DNA from: CAYTXJ01 sp965613025
Lineage (GTDB): Bacteria > Desulfobacterota > DSM-4660 > Desulfatiglandales > JALVMZ01
Assembly (NCBI GenBank): GCA_965613025.1
Contig: CBFDUE010000002.1
Location: 18,318-82,317 of the forward strand
Length of the DNA: 64,000 bases
Reading direction: 5' to 3'
A program made the position numbers and the translations under genes. Shown here piece by piece: positions 8,217 to 16,973 of this stretch. Position 1 is the first letter of the stretch; the number at the start of each line of letters is the position of its first letter. The notes under the pieces are model-generated. The model had not been told where the DNA came from. It saw only the letters and a list, made by a program, of their open reading frames with translations, and ran no database searches.

Positions 8217-9326
8217 TTACTCCTTTTTATTATTTAAAATCTGATTCAGATCATGGATAAGTTCTTCAATGTCAATATTATATCTCTTTGAGACATTTTC
8301 AAGAGGTTCAAAAAGTGCTTCACAGCATATGCATATACCTAATCTTTTATCATATTTTTTGAATATCTTCTCTGTCTCTCTGTATCTGGACACCACATCC
8401 AGAACGGTCATATCTGGTGTGATAGAGCGACGATCATTATTAATATTATCTGTATTCATAATACTTCTTTCGGATTCTAATATCTCCTTAAGAGCAATCG
8501 GTATATATTGAATAACTTCGGTTATCTTGGTTGCAGGGGTAGGTTTTGAAAGAAAACCAGCAAGTCTATTTACTTTTGATGCAATTATTGCTGCATTTAA
8601 TATCTCATAGCCTGCTGCTAATAGAGCTGATACAATACCTGTCAAGGTATCACCAGTGCCACCAATGGCCTCTAAGGCCTCTACATAAGGATAATCAATC
8701 TCTGCCTTAATTCCTTCCTCATCTGCAATATAGTCCTTTTTACCCTTTACCATAAGAATGCGTGAGGCATTTTTATGCCTATATGCACGAACTATCAGCT
8801 CAGGAACACTATTTTGTTCATGAAGGATAAATCCACGAGTATAGAATGGATGAGGAGCCTCTTCATCTGCAAGGAAGGCGAGCTCTCCTGCATCAGGTGT
8901 AAAAAGATCATAAGAGTTAGCCTGTCCACTCATTTTCGCCCCATACATAAACCCTGCATCAGCGATTAAAAGGGGTCTATGTCTCATTTCCTCAATGGAA
9001 AAGAGCACCTTGTTGTGCCAGTCAACATCTGGTTGAAGATAATGAAAAGTGATGCTATTAAATTCTCTGTGTCTTAGATTATTGCTGAGATACTCATAGA
9101 GCCTTCTGCTCCCTTCGCCGGTTCCGATATCTCCGACCAAAAACACAGTAGGTCCTGAAATATCCAAGATTTCACATGCCTTTAAAGCAGCTGCAATGAG
9201 AGCAGATGTCCCTCTGCTAACAGGCACCTCCCTTCCTTCTATCAATACCATATTCTGCTTTAATTTAACCTTCCCTTCTATAAGAGGAAATCCATTATCA
9301 GGCACAGTTCCCACTATGGCAAACAT
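8217..9326 (-). CDS. Ribokinase-fold (NAD(P)H-hydrate dehydratase-like) protein fused to a DUF1858 redox-disulfide domain
   Basis: 369 residues. Residues about 1-285 have the ribokinase/NAD(P)HX-dehydratase pattern, with LFTPDAGELAFLADE, MVKGKKDYIA and the anion-hole motif AIGGTGDTLTGIVSALLAAG. Residues about 300-369 form a separate domain beginning ITPDMTVLDVVSRY and containing LGICICCEALFEPL, matching the DUF1858 / hybrid-cluster-protein-associated disulfide family with its close cysteines. It overlaps the upstream DUF3343 gene by 13 bases and its stop lies inside the selD ribosome binding site. The kinase domain may act on a small metabolite and the disulfide domain may handle a chalcogen or redox step; both roles are inference. 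Confidence 0.75.
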   Translation of the reverse strand: MFAIVGTVPDNGFPLIEGKVKLKQNMVLIEGREVPVSRGTSALIAAALKACEILDISGPTVFLVGDIGTGEGSRRLYEYLSNNLRHREFNSITFHYLQPDVDWHNKVLFSIEEMRHRPLLIADAGFMYGAKMSGQANSYDLFTPDAGELAFLADEEAPHPFYTRGFILHEQNSVPELIVRAYRHKNASRILMVKGKKDYIADEEGIKAEIDYPYVEALEAIGGTGDTLTGIVSALLAAGYEILNAAIIASKVNRLAGFLSKPTPATKITEVIQYIPIALKEILESERSIMNTDNINNDRRSITPDMTVLDVVSRYRETEKIFKKYDKRLGICICCEALFEPLENVSKRYNIDIEELIHDLNQILNNKKE

Positions 9327-9865
9327 CGTCTTTTCATCTCCTCAAAGGCAAGCTGAAGTGCATAACCGCAGAGGGTGTGTCCGAGTTCCCTTGGCTCTGG
9401 CACCTCCTTTATTGATTTTCCAACAAGCCTTTGTGCAAGATAAGGCACATCAGGGCAGCCTCCCCCTGATATATTAACAATGATAAGTGTATCTTTTTCA
9501 ACAGTAAGTTTCATATTGGCAGCTCGCACCATCAGGAATTTTCCATAGTCCTTGGCATGAAAAAGGTCAACCGGTTTTAGCAATGGGCTATTTTCAGGGA
9601 CCACATCCATTGGAGTTATTCCTTCTTCTTCAAGAATTCTTAGTATATTTAATTCTTCAATAAGAGGAAATTCTATCACAAGATCACAACCTGAGCGTAT
9701 CTCAGGAGGGGGGCCCATCACTCTGACCTTCCATCCTTTTTCTTTAAGAATATTCTCCGCCCTTATTACCTCACTTGTGTTATGAAATACAAGAATTCCC
9801 AAATCTGTCTTTAAAGATGCCTGATCCTTCTTTGTTTTACCTTTAAAAAGCTTTAAGATAGACAC
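9314..9865 (-). CDS. DUF3343-family protein of the selenium cluster
   Basis: 183 residues. The N-terminal half (GILVFHNTSEVIRAENILKE, VRVMGPPPEIRSGCDLVIEF) matches the DUF3343 putative Se/S-carrier family. The C-terminal half has conserved-looking cysteines in NISGGGCPDVPYLAQ, in HTLCGYALQ and near the end. Family members co-occur with SelD, YedE and YedF and are thought to help deliver reduced selenium. It sits between the TusA-like gene (6 bases upstream) and the fused kinase gene (13-base overlap). Which cysteine carries selenium or sulfur cannot be told from sequence. Confidence 0.75.
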   Translation of the reverse strand: MSILKLFKGKTKKDQASLKTDLGILVFHNTSEVIRAENILKEKGWKVRVMGPPPEIRSGCDLVIEFPLIEELNILRILEEEGITPMDVVPENSPLLKPVDLFHAKDYGKFLMVRAANMKLTVEKDTLIIVNISGGGCPDVPYLAQRLVGKSIKEVPEPRELGHTLCGYALQLAFEEMKRRCLP

Positions 9866-9871
9866 AAATCT

Positions 9872-10090
9872 TTAATCCTTTTCAATTATTATACGATATC
9901 CCTGGGCTTCAGCCTGTATATCTACCACTTTCCAACCCTGACTCTCCGCAGCACGGCTTACATTTTCCTTAGAGGTATCAGTATCAACCAGTATCTCTAT
10001 CTGACCACTGTTGAGTTTCTTAATCTCATCCAGTGTCATAAGCACTGGTTGGGGGCAGCTAAGCCCTCTGGCATCTACCACATTTGCCAT
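9872..10090 (-). CDS. TusA/SirA-like protein (YedF N-terminal type)
   Basis: 72 residues from ATG 10090, preceded by a strong GGAGGG site; the longer frame reaching 10147 would overlap yedE and lacks a better site. The family signature VDARGLSCPQPVL, with the persulfide/selenide-carrying Cys in the CPxP motif, is near the N-terminus. TusA-like proteins relay sulfur, and YedF-type versions next to YedE and SelD are associated with selenium handling. Here the YedF N-terminal domain appears as a stand-alone protein, with the DUF3343 protein encoded next to it. Confidence 0.88.
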   Translation of the reverse strand: MANVVDARGLSCPQPVLMTLDEIKKLNSGQIEILVDTDTSKENVSRAAESQGWKVVDIQAEAQGYRIIIEKD

Positions 10091-10107
10091 ACTAATTTCC
10101 CTCCTTT

Positions 10108-11199
10108 CTAAGCCTTTTTTCTCATTGTTATGCCAATAAATAGACATATCAAAAGGCCAATTATAACGGCAGCCATTCCATGAGGACCAATCCCCTTAGG
10201 TGAGCTTGCAAGCCCAAAATTATGAGAAAATCCGGCCCCCACTATCATACCTATAACAAAGATTGCAGCATCTCCATCTCCTTCACCAGAAAGGAAGAGT
10301 TGCCTTCCTGGGCATCCTCCTGCCAATGCAAAGGCAAGTCCTGCAAGCGTCATTCCAGCAAAGTTCCATATGGTCATATTGTGTGCAACAGGCTGTTTTA
10401 CAAAACCAGGGTGAAATTGCCCTAAGATTAGATTTGTAATAAATGCTACTGTAACAAAGGCAACCACTCCTGAAAAAAGGTGTGTCTGTCTAAACAGTAT
10501 CAGATCCCTGAACGCACCCATTGTGCAAAAACGGCTTCTCTGTGCAATAAATCCTATTATAAGACCAAAGATTAAAGATACCAATAAAGGTGCATGCATT
10601 GCCCCAGGACCTTTTACACTATAAAATAAAATCCCACTCTTTGTTTCACCATCAACTGGAGGAAAGATGAAACGAAGAGCGAGAAATCCAAGCATTATTA
10701 ATGGAAATAGCCATCCTACAGAGGTATATGTAGGTTGAGTGCGTCCCAGATTATATCCTGCCTTAAAAAATAGTGTCCCAATCCATATGCCAAAGACAAG
10801 TCCTAATAGGCCGAATATGGCATTACCATCACCGCCAGCAAGTCTTAGCAGTGCTCTCCAGGGGCACCCCAAGAAGACCAGGGCACCGATCATGGCAAAG
10901 ACCCCAAGGATAAACCTCACTATAGGAGCAGACCCTACTCTTGGTCTAAATTCCTTAAAGACATATGCTGCAATTAGAGAGCCAAGCACAAATCCGATAA
11001 TTTCAGGTCTCATATACTGAACAACACCTGCACGATGAAGCCCGATGGCTCCTGCAATATCCCTTTCAAAACATGCAACACAGATTCCCATATTTGGAGG
11101 ATTTCCAAGTTTCTGCAATAGTGGTGCCAGTATCCCAATAATAGCTCCAACCCCAATTATTCCCCATTTAGTTGCAAAGATGTTACCTATCCGTTTCAT
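10108..11199 (-). CDS. yedE: YedE/FdhT-type selenium metabolism membrane protein
   Basis: About 363 residues, hydrophobic throughout with ten or so membrane segments and the duplicated YeeE/YedE pattern. Motifs include GCPWRALLRLAGGDGNA, SRFCTMGAFRDLILF and AGGCPGRQLFLSGEGDGDAA, with paired conserved cysteines as in thiosulfate/selenium-type YeeE/YedE transporters. It is probably the importer or membrane conduit for a reduced selenium species. I start it at ATG 11199 (GGGAGG 6 bases upstream) rather than 11217. It is the first gene of the selenium operon; the MITE-like element at 11270-11389 lies about 70 bases upstream of its start. Confidence 0.88.
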   Translation of the reverse strand: MKRIGNIFATKWGIIGVGAIIGILAPLLQKLGNPPNMGICVACFERDIAGAIGLHRAGVVQYMRPEIIGFVLGSLIAAYVFKEFRPRVGSAPIVRFILGVFAMIGALVFLGCPWRALLRLAGGDGNAIFGLLGLVFGIWIGTLFFKAGYNLGRTQPTYTSVGWLFPLIMLGFLALRFIFPPVDGETKSGILFYSVKGPGAMHAPLLVSLIFGLIIGFIAQRSRFCTMGAFRDLILFRQTHLFSGVVAFVTVAFITNLILGQFHPGFVKQPVAHNMTIWNFAGMTLAGLAFALAGGCPGRQLFLSGEGDGDAAIFVIGMIVGAGFSHNFGLASSPKGIGPHGMAAVIIGLLICLFIGITMRKKA

Positions 11200-11621
11200 A
11201 AGAACCTCCCAACCCATTAAATATTTAAACTTTATCTGCCAATTGCATAGAGATTACAATATCCAGCATGAGACCTTTGCATAACCCCCTTTTACACTGG
11301 GGGTTATACCCCCAGATCCCCAAAGATTTACTGAAAATAACCCATAATTACAGCATTTTTCTGAGAGCTTTGAAAAATTCAAAGCTCTCCAGCATATTAG
11401 TCGTTTCTCCTACCTGCTTTGCTTTTTATCTAAAAGATTAATATGGTTTGAACTTATTATCTCTAAAACCGATTTGTCAAATAGGAAATTTCTATAGTTT
11501 TTTGGATCTCTATAGGCAATTTCTTTAAAAATGAAGATTAGGGATTTACATGGCTGGGATCCTATTAATCATTTTTACAAAAATGATCATTTATGGTAAT
11601 TGCGCCTCCATATCCTTTCTC
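11200..11621. other. Intergenic region between yedE and butyrate kinase
   Basis: It holds MITE-like copy 1 (11270-11389, flanked by CAGCAT duplications) and, near the butyrate kinase stop, an inverted repeat ATCATTTTT-ACA-AAAATGAT at about 11568-11587 with no T-run, so not a convincing terminator. I see no coding frame or RNA gene in the rest. Confidence 0.6.
11270..11389 (-). mobile_element. MITE-like element, copy 1 (short form, 120 bp)
   Basis: It begins GAGACCTTTGCATAAC and ends in the hairpin arms GAGAGCTTTGAA / TTCAAAGCTCTC. Internally it carries the GC-rich hairpin CTGGGGGTT..CCCCCAG and the shared TAATTACAG block. It is flanked by perfect 6-bp direct repeats CAGCAT at 11264-11269 and 11390-11395. 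Strand is assigned relative to copies 2 and 4, in which the 12-bp hairpin comes first on the plus strand. Confidence 0.85.
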
Positions 11622-12701
11622 TCATGGCAGTTCGGGAGGGTATTGTTTTATCTTTTCCGCACCTTTTAAGACGGCAAGCCCGCCGTATGCCAAGGCCTCC
11701 AGTTCGTCTTCGCCTGGAAACACCAGAACATTTCCAAGAAAACCCACCCGTTCCTTGATTTCTTCAACAATGGTCTCAGAGCGTGCAAGATTGCCTGTGA
11801 GAACCACTGCATCTATCTTCCCCTTCAATACAGTGGCCATAGAACCTATATCCTTGCTTACTTGGTAAGCCAAGGCCTGGAGCACCATACGGGCATTTTG
11901 CTCCCCCCTTTTGGCCCTTTGTTCCACTTCCACCATATTATGGGTCCCTAAATAAGAGGATACCCCTCCTTGAGTAAATAGCTTGCTTTGCACTTCCTTA
12001 TGAGTGAATTGTCCTGAAAAACAGAGTTCCAAAACATCAAGCAGGGGCAGAGAGCCTGTCCGCTGGGGTGTAAACGGCCCTTCGCTTAGCCCGTGAGATC
12101 CATCTATGATTCTACCCTCGCGGTAGGCAACTATGGTGATTCCCCCGCCAAGGTGGGCTATCACAAAACGGGCCTTCTTATAATCTATATTGAGTCGAAT
12201 GGCAGCACGTCGTGCAGCAGATTTCTGGTTCAGCACATGAAAGGCGGCCCTTCTTTCAATCCCCTTTAGTCCCGAAAACCTGGCAATATCATCCATTTCA
12301 TCCGTGGAAGGGGAATCATAAATAATGGCCTCTGTTTTATGGCGCCGGGCTATTTCAAGGGCCAGCTCTGGCCCAACATTGGAAGGATGCCAGCCATACT
12401 TACAGGATCGGAGATCCTGAACCATAATTTCATTGATCAGGTATGCGCCGCTTTCCACAGGCCGGGTCAGAGCACCTCTGCTTACAACAAGGTGCAAGGG
12501 GGCCAGTTTCATTTTGTGTTGAGTCAAGACCCCTTCTAAGGTCTTACGATGCAGTTCCATCCATGCCTCATAGGTATCCATGCCCCGGAGTCTTTCTGGA
12601 CTATGGTTATGGTCCTCACGAAAGATCTGTTTTTCTCCCTCAAATAGTCCCACCTTAGTGGAAGTGGAGCCAATATTTATGACAAGAATTCGATTCATCA
12701 T
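11622..12701 (-). CDS. buk: Butyrate kinase
   Basis: 359 residues, normal for the family. ASKHA-kinase motifs are present: RILVINIGSTSTKVGLFEGE (phosphate 1), ARFVIAHLGGGITIVAYREG, DGSHGLSEGPFTPQRTGSLP and DAVVLTGNLARSE. Butyrate kinase interconverts butyryl phosphate and butyrate, making or using ATP. The double ATG at 12701/12698 overlaps the stop of the phosphate acyltransferase gene upstream, so the two are translationally coupled. Close relatives act on branched-chain or acetyl substrates, so specificity is not certain. Confidence 0.92.
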   Translation of the reverse strand: MMNRILVINIGSTSTKVGLFEGEKQIFREDHNHSPERLRGMDTYEAWMELHRKTLEGVLTQHKMKLAPLHLVVSRGALTRPVESGAYLINEIMVQDLRSCKYGWHPSNVGPELALEIARRHKTEAIIYDSPSTDEMDDIARFSGLKGIERRAAFHVLNQKSAARRAAIRLNIDYKKARFVIAHLGGGITIVAYREGRIIDGSHGLSEGPFTPQRTGSLPLLDVLELCFSGQFTHKEVQSKLFTQGGVSSYLGTHNMVEVEQRAKRGEQNARMVLQALAYQVSKDIGSMATVLKGKIDAVVLTGNLARSETIVEEIKERVGFLGNVLVFPGEDELEALAYGGLAVLKGAEKIKQYPPELP

Positions 12702-13579
12702 ATTCTTTTTCCCTGCAAAAGCCCCAATACAATATTATGTAGCCACGATTCTGGGGAGTCCGCAGGTGAATGTATAATTACAGGTGCCTTTGTTCCTGCC
12801 ACAACACCTGCCACCTCAAACGGCCCCAGGCATCTCACAAACTGGGTGCTCAAAAGGGCAGAATCCAGATCAGGAAACAAGTAGATATCCACATCTCCAG
12901 GCACCGGGCTTTTAATACCCTTATAATAGGCAGCTTCGGCCGATTCTGCGTTGTCCATGGCCAATGGGCCTTCCACAATGACATCGCCCAGTTGGCCCCT
13001 CTCTGCCATTTTGGAAAGCGCAGCCGCATCCACAGTAGAGGGAATGGCAGGATTGACTATCTCAATAGGGCCAAGGGCAGCCACCTTTGGGTGCTCTATG
13101 CCAAGGGTCTCGGCAACACTGGCCGCATTTTGTATGATCCCCGCCTTTTCCTTCAGGCTGGGTAAGCTATGGATCAGGGTATCAGTGAACAATGTGAGTC
13201 GGCCGTCTCTGATAGAACGAAAGACGCTTACATAGCTGATCACCCTGGTTCCATTGTCTGTGGCAGTAAGATGATCCAGAAATGAGAGTAGATCTCTGTC
13301 CAATGTGCCCGTATCCAGAATTGCCTCCACCTTACCGCTTTCCAACAATTCCAAGGCCACATCTCTTGCCTCTCTTATGCCCGCATTAGGTAAAAGGAGG
13401 TCTATCTGGGGGTGCAATCCTACTAAAGGTTGTCCACAGGCAACAGGATCAATCCAGCCGTGATCACGCGCTATCAGGATTGCCTTAAATGCAGCAGAAT
13501 CGCCACCTCCTGTTATGGCCACTCTTCTTCTTTTAAAGGATTTTGCAAGCTCAAGAATCGTGTTAAGACTTACATCCAT
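12698..13579 (-). CDS. Phosphate acyltransferase, phosphotransbutyrylase-like (paralogue 1)
   Basis: 293 residues of the PTA_PTB superfamily: RRVAITGGGDSAAFKAILIA at the N-terminus, GTRVISYVSVFRS mid-protein, and GDVIVEGPLAMDNAESAEAA followed by GDVDIYLFPDLDSALL. It would exchange CoA for phosphate on butyryl-CoA or a related acyl-CoA, feeding butyrate kinase, whose start overlaps its stop. A GGAGGT site precedes the ATG within the gap after paralogue 2. It differs from paralogue 2 through most of its length, so the pair may be two subunits or two specificities rather than a recent duplication. Confidence 0.8.
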   Translation of the reverse strand: MDVSLNTILELAKSFKRRRVAITGGGDSAAFKAILIARDHGWIDPVACGQPLVGLHPQIDLLLPNAGIREARDVALELLESGKVEAILDTGTLDRDLLSFLDHLTATDNGTRVISYVSVFRSIRDGRLTLFTDTLIHSLPSLKEKAGIIQNAASVAETLGIEHPKVAALGPIEIVNPAIPSTVDAAALSKMAERGQLGDVIVEGPLAMDNAESAEAAYYKGIKSPVPGDVDIYLFPDLDSALLSTQFVRCLGPFEVAGVVAGTKAPVIIHSPADSPESWLHNIVLGLLQGKRI

Positions 13580-13587
13580 ACCTGCTT

Positions 13588-14478
13588 TTACCTCCTACCA
13601 GCAGTTGCCAGAACAAGGCCAAGGGCAAGGTTTTTGATGCGCACCTCGTAGCCGTCCGAACGTGATGGGGTAAGGATAATCATGCCCCCACCAACAGTAA
13701 CACATTGCCGTATGCCGGCCATAATGTGGTCAATCGTCTTGACCAGAATGTTGCCCGCATTAATGTGAGGCACGAGAAAGATGTCAGGAAACGTTTCAGG
13801 GTTGAGACCGTCACCCTTGGCCAGTTCCAGTAGGTCTGTATAGGGCAGGAACTCACATGGCCCGAATTTACCTGCAGCCGCACCCTGTCTCAGTATGCGT
13901 GCTTCTTCCAGGGCTTGGGAAGATTCCTCTCGAAGATGCTTAGCGGCAAGTACCATCACACGGGGAGATGCATAGCCCAAGGATCGAAATACCTGTATAG
14001 CGTTGGTCAAGATTTTTTCCTTGGAAGTCAGATCAGGCGTAATGTTTAAGCCAGGATCTGTAATTGCAAAGATCTTTTTGATAGCAGGGAGGTAATGAAA
14101 GCAGATAGCGCATGGGGTCTGTTCAGGGGCCAGGCGTTTCGTAACACGGATCAGAGAGCGAAAGAGGTAGGCGGTGAGTATGTTTCCTTTTACGGCAAAG
14201 CTCACTTCATTATTTACCATCATATCAAGGCATAGATCAGCCGCTTCTTGGGGGTCAACCCTCTGGATCATCTCCATGTTACTAATGGGTATTCCACTCT
14301 GTTGAGCTAAGGAAATGATACGCTCCCTATCACCAACAAGCACCGGAGCAATGAGACCCTCTCTCATGCCATCCATCACAGCATGGAGCACATCTGTATT
14401 ATAAGGAAATAGGATAGCAGCTCTTTTAGCACCGATCTCTTTTGCCCGATTCATAATCTCATCAAATGTTCTTATCAT
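13588..14478 (-). CDS. Phosphate acyltransferase, phosphotransbutyrylase-like (paralogue 2)
   Basis: About 296 residues from ATG 14478; the GTG at 14493 is an alternative, and GGAG lies 7 bases before 14478. PTA_PTB features include KRAAILFPYNTDVLHAVMDG, APVLVGDRERIISLAQQ, AVKGNILTAYLFRS, IFAITDPGLNITPDL and PDIFLVPHINAGNILVKTID. It opens the acyl-phosphate operon downstream of the IclR gene. The AVKG and ITDxxLN-type motifs resemble classical phosphotransbutyrylase more closely than paralogue 1 does, so this one is the better candidate for the main enzyme. Confidence 0.82.
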   Translation of the reverse strand: MIRTFDEIMNRAKEIGAKRAAILFPYNTDVLHAVMDGMREGLIAPVLVGDRERIISLAQQSGIPISNMEMIQRVDPQEAADLCLDMMVNNEVSFAVKGNILTAYLFRSLIRVTKRLAPEQTPCAICFHYLPAIKKIFAITDPGLNITPDLTSKEKILTNAIQVFRSLGYASPRVMVLAAKHLREESSQALEEARILRQGAAAGKFGPCEFLPYTDLLELAKGDGLNPETFPDIFLVPHINAGNILVKTIDHIMAGIRQCVTVGGGMIILTPSRSDGYEVRIKNLALGLVLATAGRR

Positions 14479-14720
14479 CTCCTCTCTCTCCACTTTTTTC
14501 GCAGATCTCTTCCATATATCTTTTGTATGAGATCCATCTTGTTGCCCATGTCCAGAATCTTGCCCACATCCATATGCGAGAAGAGCCAGTTGAGTTTGAG
14601 CTCGTAAAACTCCTGATGATGAGATTGTTTGCTGTGTTTCCCCCCTCTGAAAAACCTCCTGTCACAATAACCAAAATTGCTAAAGATTCAGGCCAGAAAA
14701 ATCTATGCAATGTATATTCT

Positions 14721-15524
14721 TCATGTTTCATAGCGAGATCCATTGACGTATTTTTGATCTTTACCTAAAGCTGCGGATATCTTCATTGCAGTTTCTTTTG
14801 CCAAGGCCCCGAAGTGATCTACATCTTCGAGCTCAAAGCTCAACACCGTGGCAGCGATGCAAAGGCCTCCCACAAGCGCATTTCTAAAATCATAGATAGG
14901 TGCGGCAACCCTTCTGATTCCTTTCCTCAGTTCTTGGTCTTCAAAGGCAAAGCCCCTTTTCCGAATGGTATGGAGATCCTTTTCTAACTTTCTGAAATCG
15001 GTTATGGTGTGTTCTGTGACACGCGGAAGGCCTATTTTGCGAAGGACTTCCTTTCGCTTGTCCTGATCCATATGGGCCAGATAGATCTTGCCTGCGGCAA
15101 CGGCATGCAGATAAGGGTATGCGCTGCCCACCCGGGCATACAATCTGACCTCTTCAGTCCCTTCGACCTGCTCAATCAGCACAAGCTGATCCTGATCTAA
15201 GGTGGCAAGTTCAATGTTTTTTCCGACCAGCTCCGCCAGCTCTTCCATAAAGGGGCGGGCAACAGAGCGGAGATTGATCTTAGTTTGGATACTGTTTCCC
15301 AGGTAGAGGAGCCGAATTCCAAGGCGATAGGTGCCCCTTTTCTTGGTTTTTTCCACGATGCCTCGATGGCAAAGTGTGTTGAGGATTCGAACCAGGGATT
15401 GCCGTGGAATGGAAAGGCGCCTCAGGATATCCGAGAATTGAACTTCCTTTTCCGAGGCCATCAGCTCGATGACATCAATCGCCCTCTCCACAGCCGGTGA
15501 TCCCGTTTGTTTTAGAGAATCCAA
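14721..15524 (-). CDS. IclR-family transcriptional regulator
   Basis: 267 residues. The N-terminal winged helix is visible as AVERAIDVIELMASEKEVQF and PRQSLVRILNTLCHRGIVEK. The C-terminal effector domain shows VLIEQVEGTEEVRLYARVG, a PYLHAVAAGKIYLAHM block and RVAAPIYDFRNALVGGLCIA. IclR proteins sense small organic acids or aromatics and usually control neighbouring catabolic genes, so the ptb-buk operon downstream is the likely target. Translation probably starts at TTG 15524; no in-frame ATG with a good binding site was found. A 240-base gap separates it from ptb. Confidence 0.88.
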   Translation of the reverse strand: MDSLKQTGSPAVERAIDVIELMASEKEVQFSDILRRLSIPRQSLVRILNTLCHRGIVEKTKKRGTYRLGIRLLYLGNSIQTKINLRSVARPFMEELAELVGKNIELATLDQDQLVLIEQVEGTEEVRLYARVGSAYPYLHAVAAGKIYLAHMDQDKRKEVLRKIGLPRVTEHTITDFRKLEKDLHTIRKRGFAFEDQELRKGIRRVAAPIYDFRNALVGGLCIAATVLSFELEDVDHFGALAKETAMKISAALGKDQKYVNGSRYET

Positions 15525-15941
15525 TGTTAAGTCCCATATATGATATTTAAAGTTCTATATTTGAGATTTAAATCATTGCTGACAAGAAGTCAAGTTATAA
15601 AATTCCTCTCATCTATTTCTCCATTACCTCACTGCTGTCACCAACTTTGACTATACCGTATGTTGTGGCCTGTTTTTCTTTACACCGGCCAAAACTCTAC
15701 TTACACTTCCACACAAAAGCGAATTCTCATCGATTTTCTGTAAAATCTTCCCAACACATCCCCATCTTCGCTAAAGATCTCAGTTACAAGAGTATGTATC
15801 AGTATTCCAAAAACAGTAAGGAATAGAAGTGAGAGGATTGCAGTTGAAAAAAATAAGTATTTTAAATAGCTTTCTTTTTATCTATCATAGAGATAAAAAC
15901 CTTTTTAAAAGCATTTCAAGGATAAAGGATGGTGGGATAAG
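15525..15941. other. Divergent intergenic region between iclR-type and kamA-type genes
   Basis: 417 bases, AT-rich, containing both upstream regions. Near the IclR start there are TTTAAA-centred near-palindromes (around 15545-15575) that could be an operator, but no strong sigma-70 pair. I see no coding frame or RNA gene. Confidence 0.4.
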
Positions 15942-16973
15942 ATGGAAGTGTGGGAAAGGATTCATTCAAGAAGCATCCAAACACCTTCAGAGCTACCAGA
16001 GCCCTTGATACCTGATGAAGATATTAAGACAGTAATTGATAAATATCCCATGAAGATAAACCCGTATATCTTGTCACTCATTAAAGAGGAAAATGACCCA
16101 ATTTACAGACAATTCATTCCAAGCCTTAAAGAGATAAATGACCACAAAGGAAAGGAGGATCCTTTAAAAGAAGAGGAGATGTCTCCTGCTCCCTGTATAA
16201 TAAAGAGATATCCAGATAGAGTAGTATTTTTGGTATCTTCGCAGTGTGCAAGCTATTGCAGATTCTGTAACAGAAAGAGGATGGTAGGAAGATCTAAGAT
16301 AAGATATAATGATATAATTGATTCCATATCCTATATAAGGTCAGATAGATCCATTAGGGATGTGTTGCTTTCAGGTGGTGATCCTCTCATCTTACCAGAT
16401 AGAGATTTATTTAATATATTAACAAGATTAAGGGAAATCCCCCATGTTGAGATAATCAGAATCGGAACCCGCATCCCTTGCTCCCTTCCCCAGAGAATCA
16501 CTCCAGAGCTTGTAAAGATGCTAAAGGGTTTTCACCCACTCTATATAAATATCCATTTTAACCATCCATCTGAAATCACTCCCCAATCCTCCAGAGCGTG
16601 TAATATGCTTGCTGATGCAGGAATACCCTTAGGGTCTCAGAGCGTCCTTTTAAGGGGGATAAATGATGATCATCATACTATAAAAAGACTGATGCAGATG
16701 CTTTTGAAGATAAGGGTCAGACCCTATTATCTCTTTCAAGCAGACAGAGTAAAAGGGACATCCCATTTCTGGACTCCCCTGGAAAAGGGAATAGAGATTA
16801 TTAAATCCCTGATAGGACATACCTCTGGGCTCTGTATCCCCCATTTTGTAGTAGATCTTCCAGGAGGTGGAGGAAAGGTTCCGCTTATCCCTCAGTTTTT
16901 ACTCTCTAAGGACAGAGATGGCCTTGTCTTTAAAAACTATCAAGGAAAGCCATACCATTACCCATTTCCATAG
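15942..16973 (+). CDS. KamA-family radical SAM aminomutase-like enzyme
   Basis: 343 residues. The radical SAM cluster motif is C102-x3-C106-x2-C109 in SSQCASYCRFCNRKR. DVLLSGGDPLILPD and IRIGTRIPC are typical of KamA relatives. The PLP-binding lysine motif PGGGGK is at about residue 312. The family uses SAM, PLP and an iron-sulfur cluster to shift an amino group between alpha and beta carbons (lysine or glutamate 2,3-aminomutase). The length is nearer EpmB (about 340) than classical lysine aminomutase (about 416), but the CxxYCRxCxR core is KamA-like and no efp or epmA gene is nearby. Substrate is undetermined. Confidence 0.85.
   Translation: MEVWERIHSRSIQTPSELPEPLIPDEDIKTVIDKYPMKINPYILSLIKEENDPIYRQFIPSLKEINDHKGKEDPLKEEEMSPAPCIIKRYPDRVVFLVSSQCASYCRFCNRKRMVGRSKIRYNDIIDSISYIRSDRSIRDVLLSGGDPLILPDRDLFNILTRLREIPHVEIIRIGTRIPCSLPQRITPELVKMLKGFHPLYINIHFNHPSEITPQSSRACNMLADAGIPLGSQSVLLRGINDDHHTIKRLMQMLLKIRVRPYYLFQADRVKGTSHFWTPLEKGIEIIKSLIGHTSGLCIPHFVVDLPGGGGKVPLIPQFLLSKDRDGLVFKNYQGKPYHYPFP

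Noticed and set aside
12770..13165. A 131-residue plus-strand frame opposite the phosphate acyltransferase
   Set aside because: It is antisense to a well-supported enzyme gene and shows no family features or ribosome site.
14462..14743. A 93-residue minus-strand frame upstream of ptb2
   Set aside because: Its composition is odd, it overlaps both neighbours in other frames and it has no ribosome site. The neighbouring frame looks more protein-like but lacks a start.
15942..16973. Assignment of the KamA-family gene as EpmB (EF-P modification)
   Set aside because: Only the length fits. The cysteine motif context is KamA-like and no efp or epmA gene is nearby, so it is left at family level.
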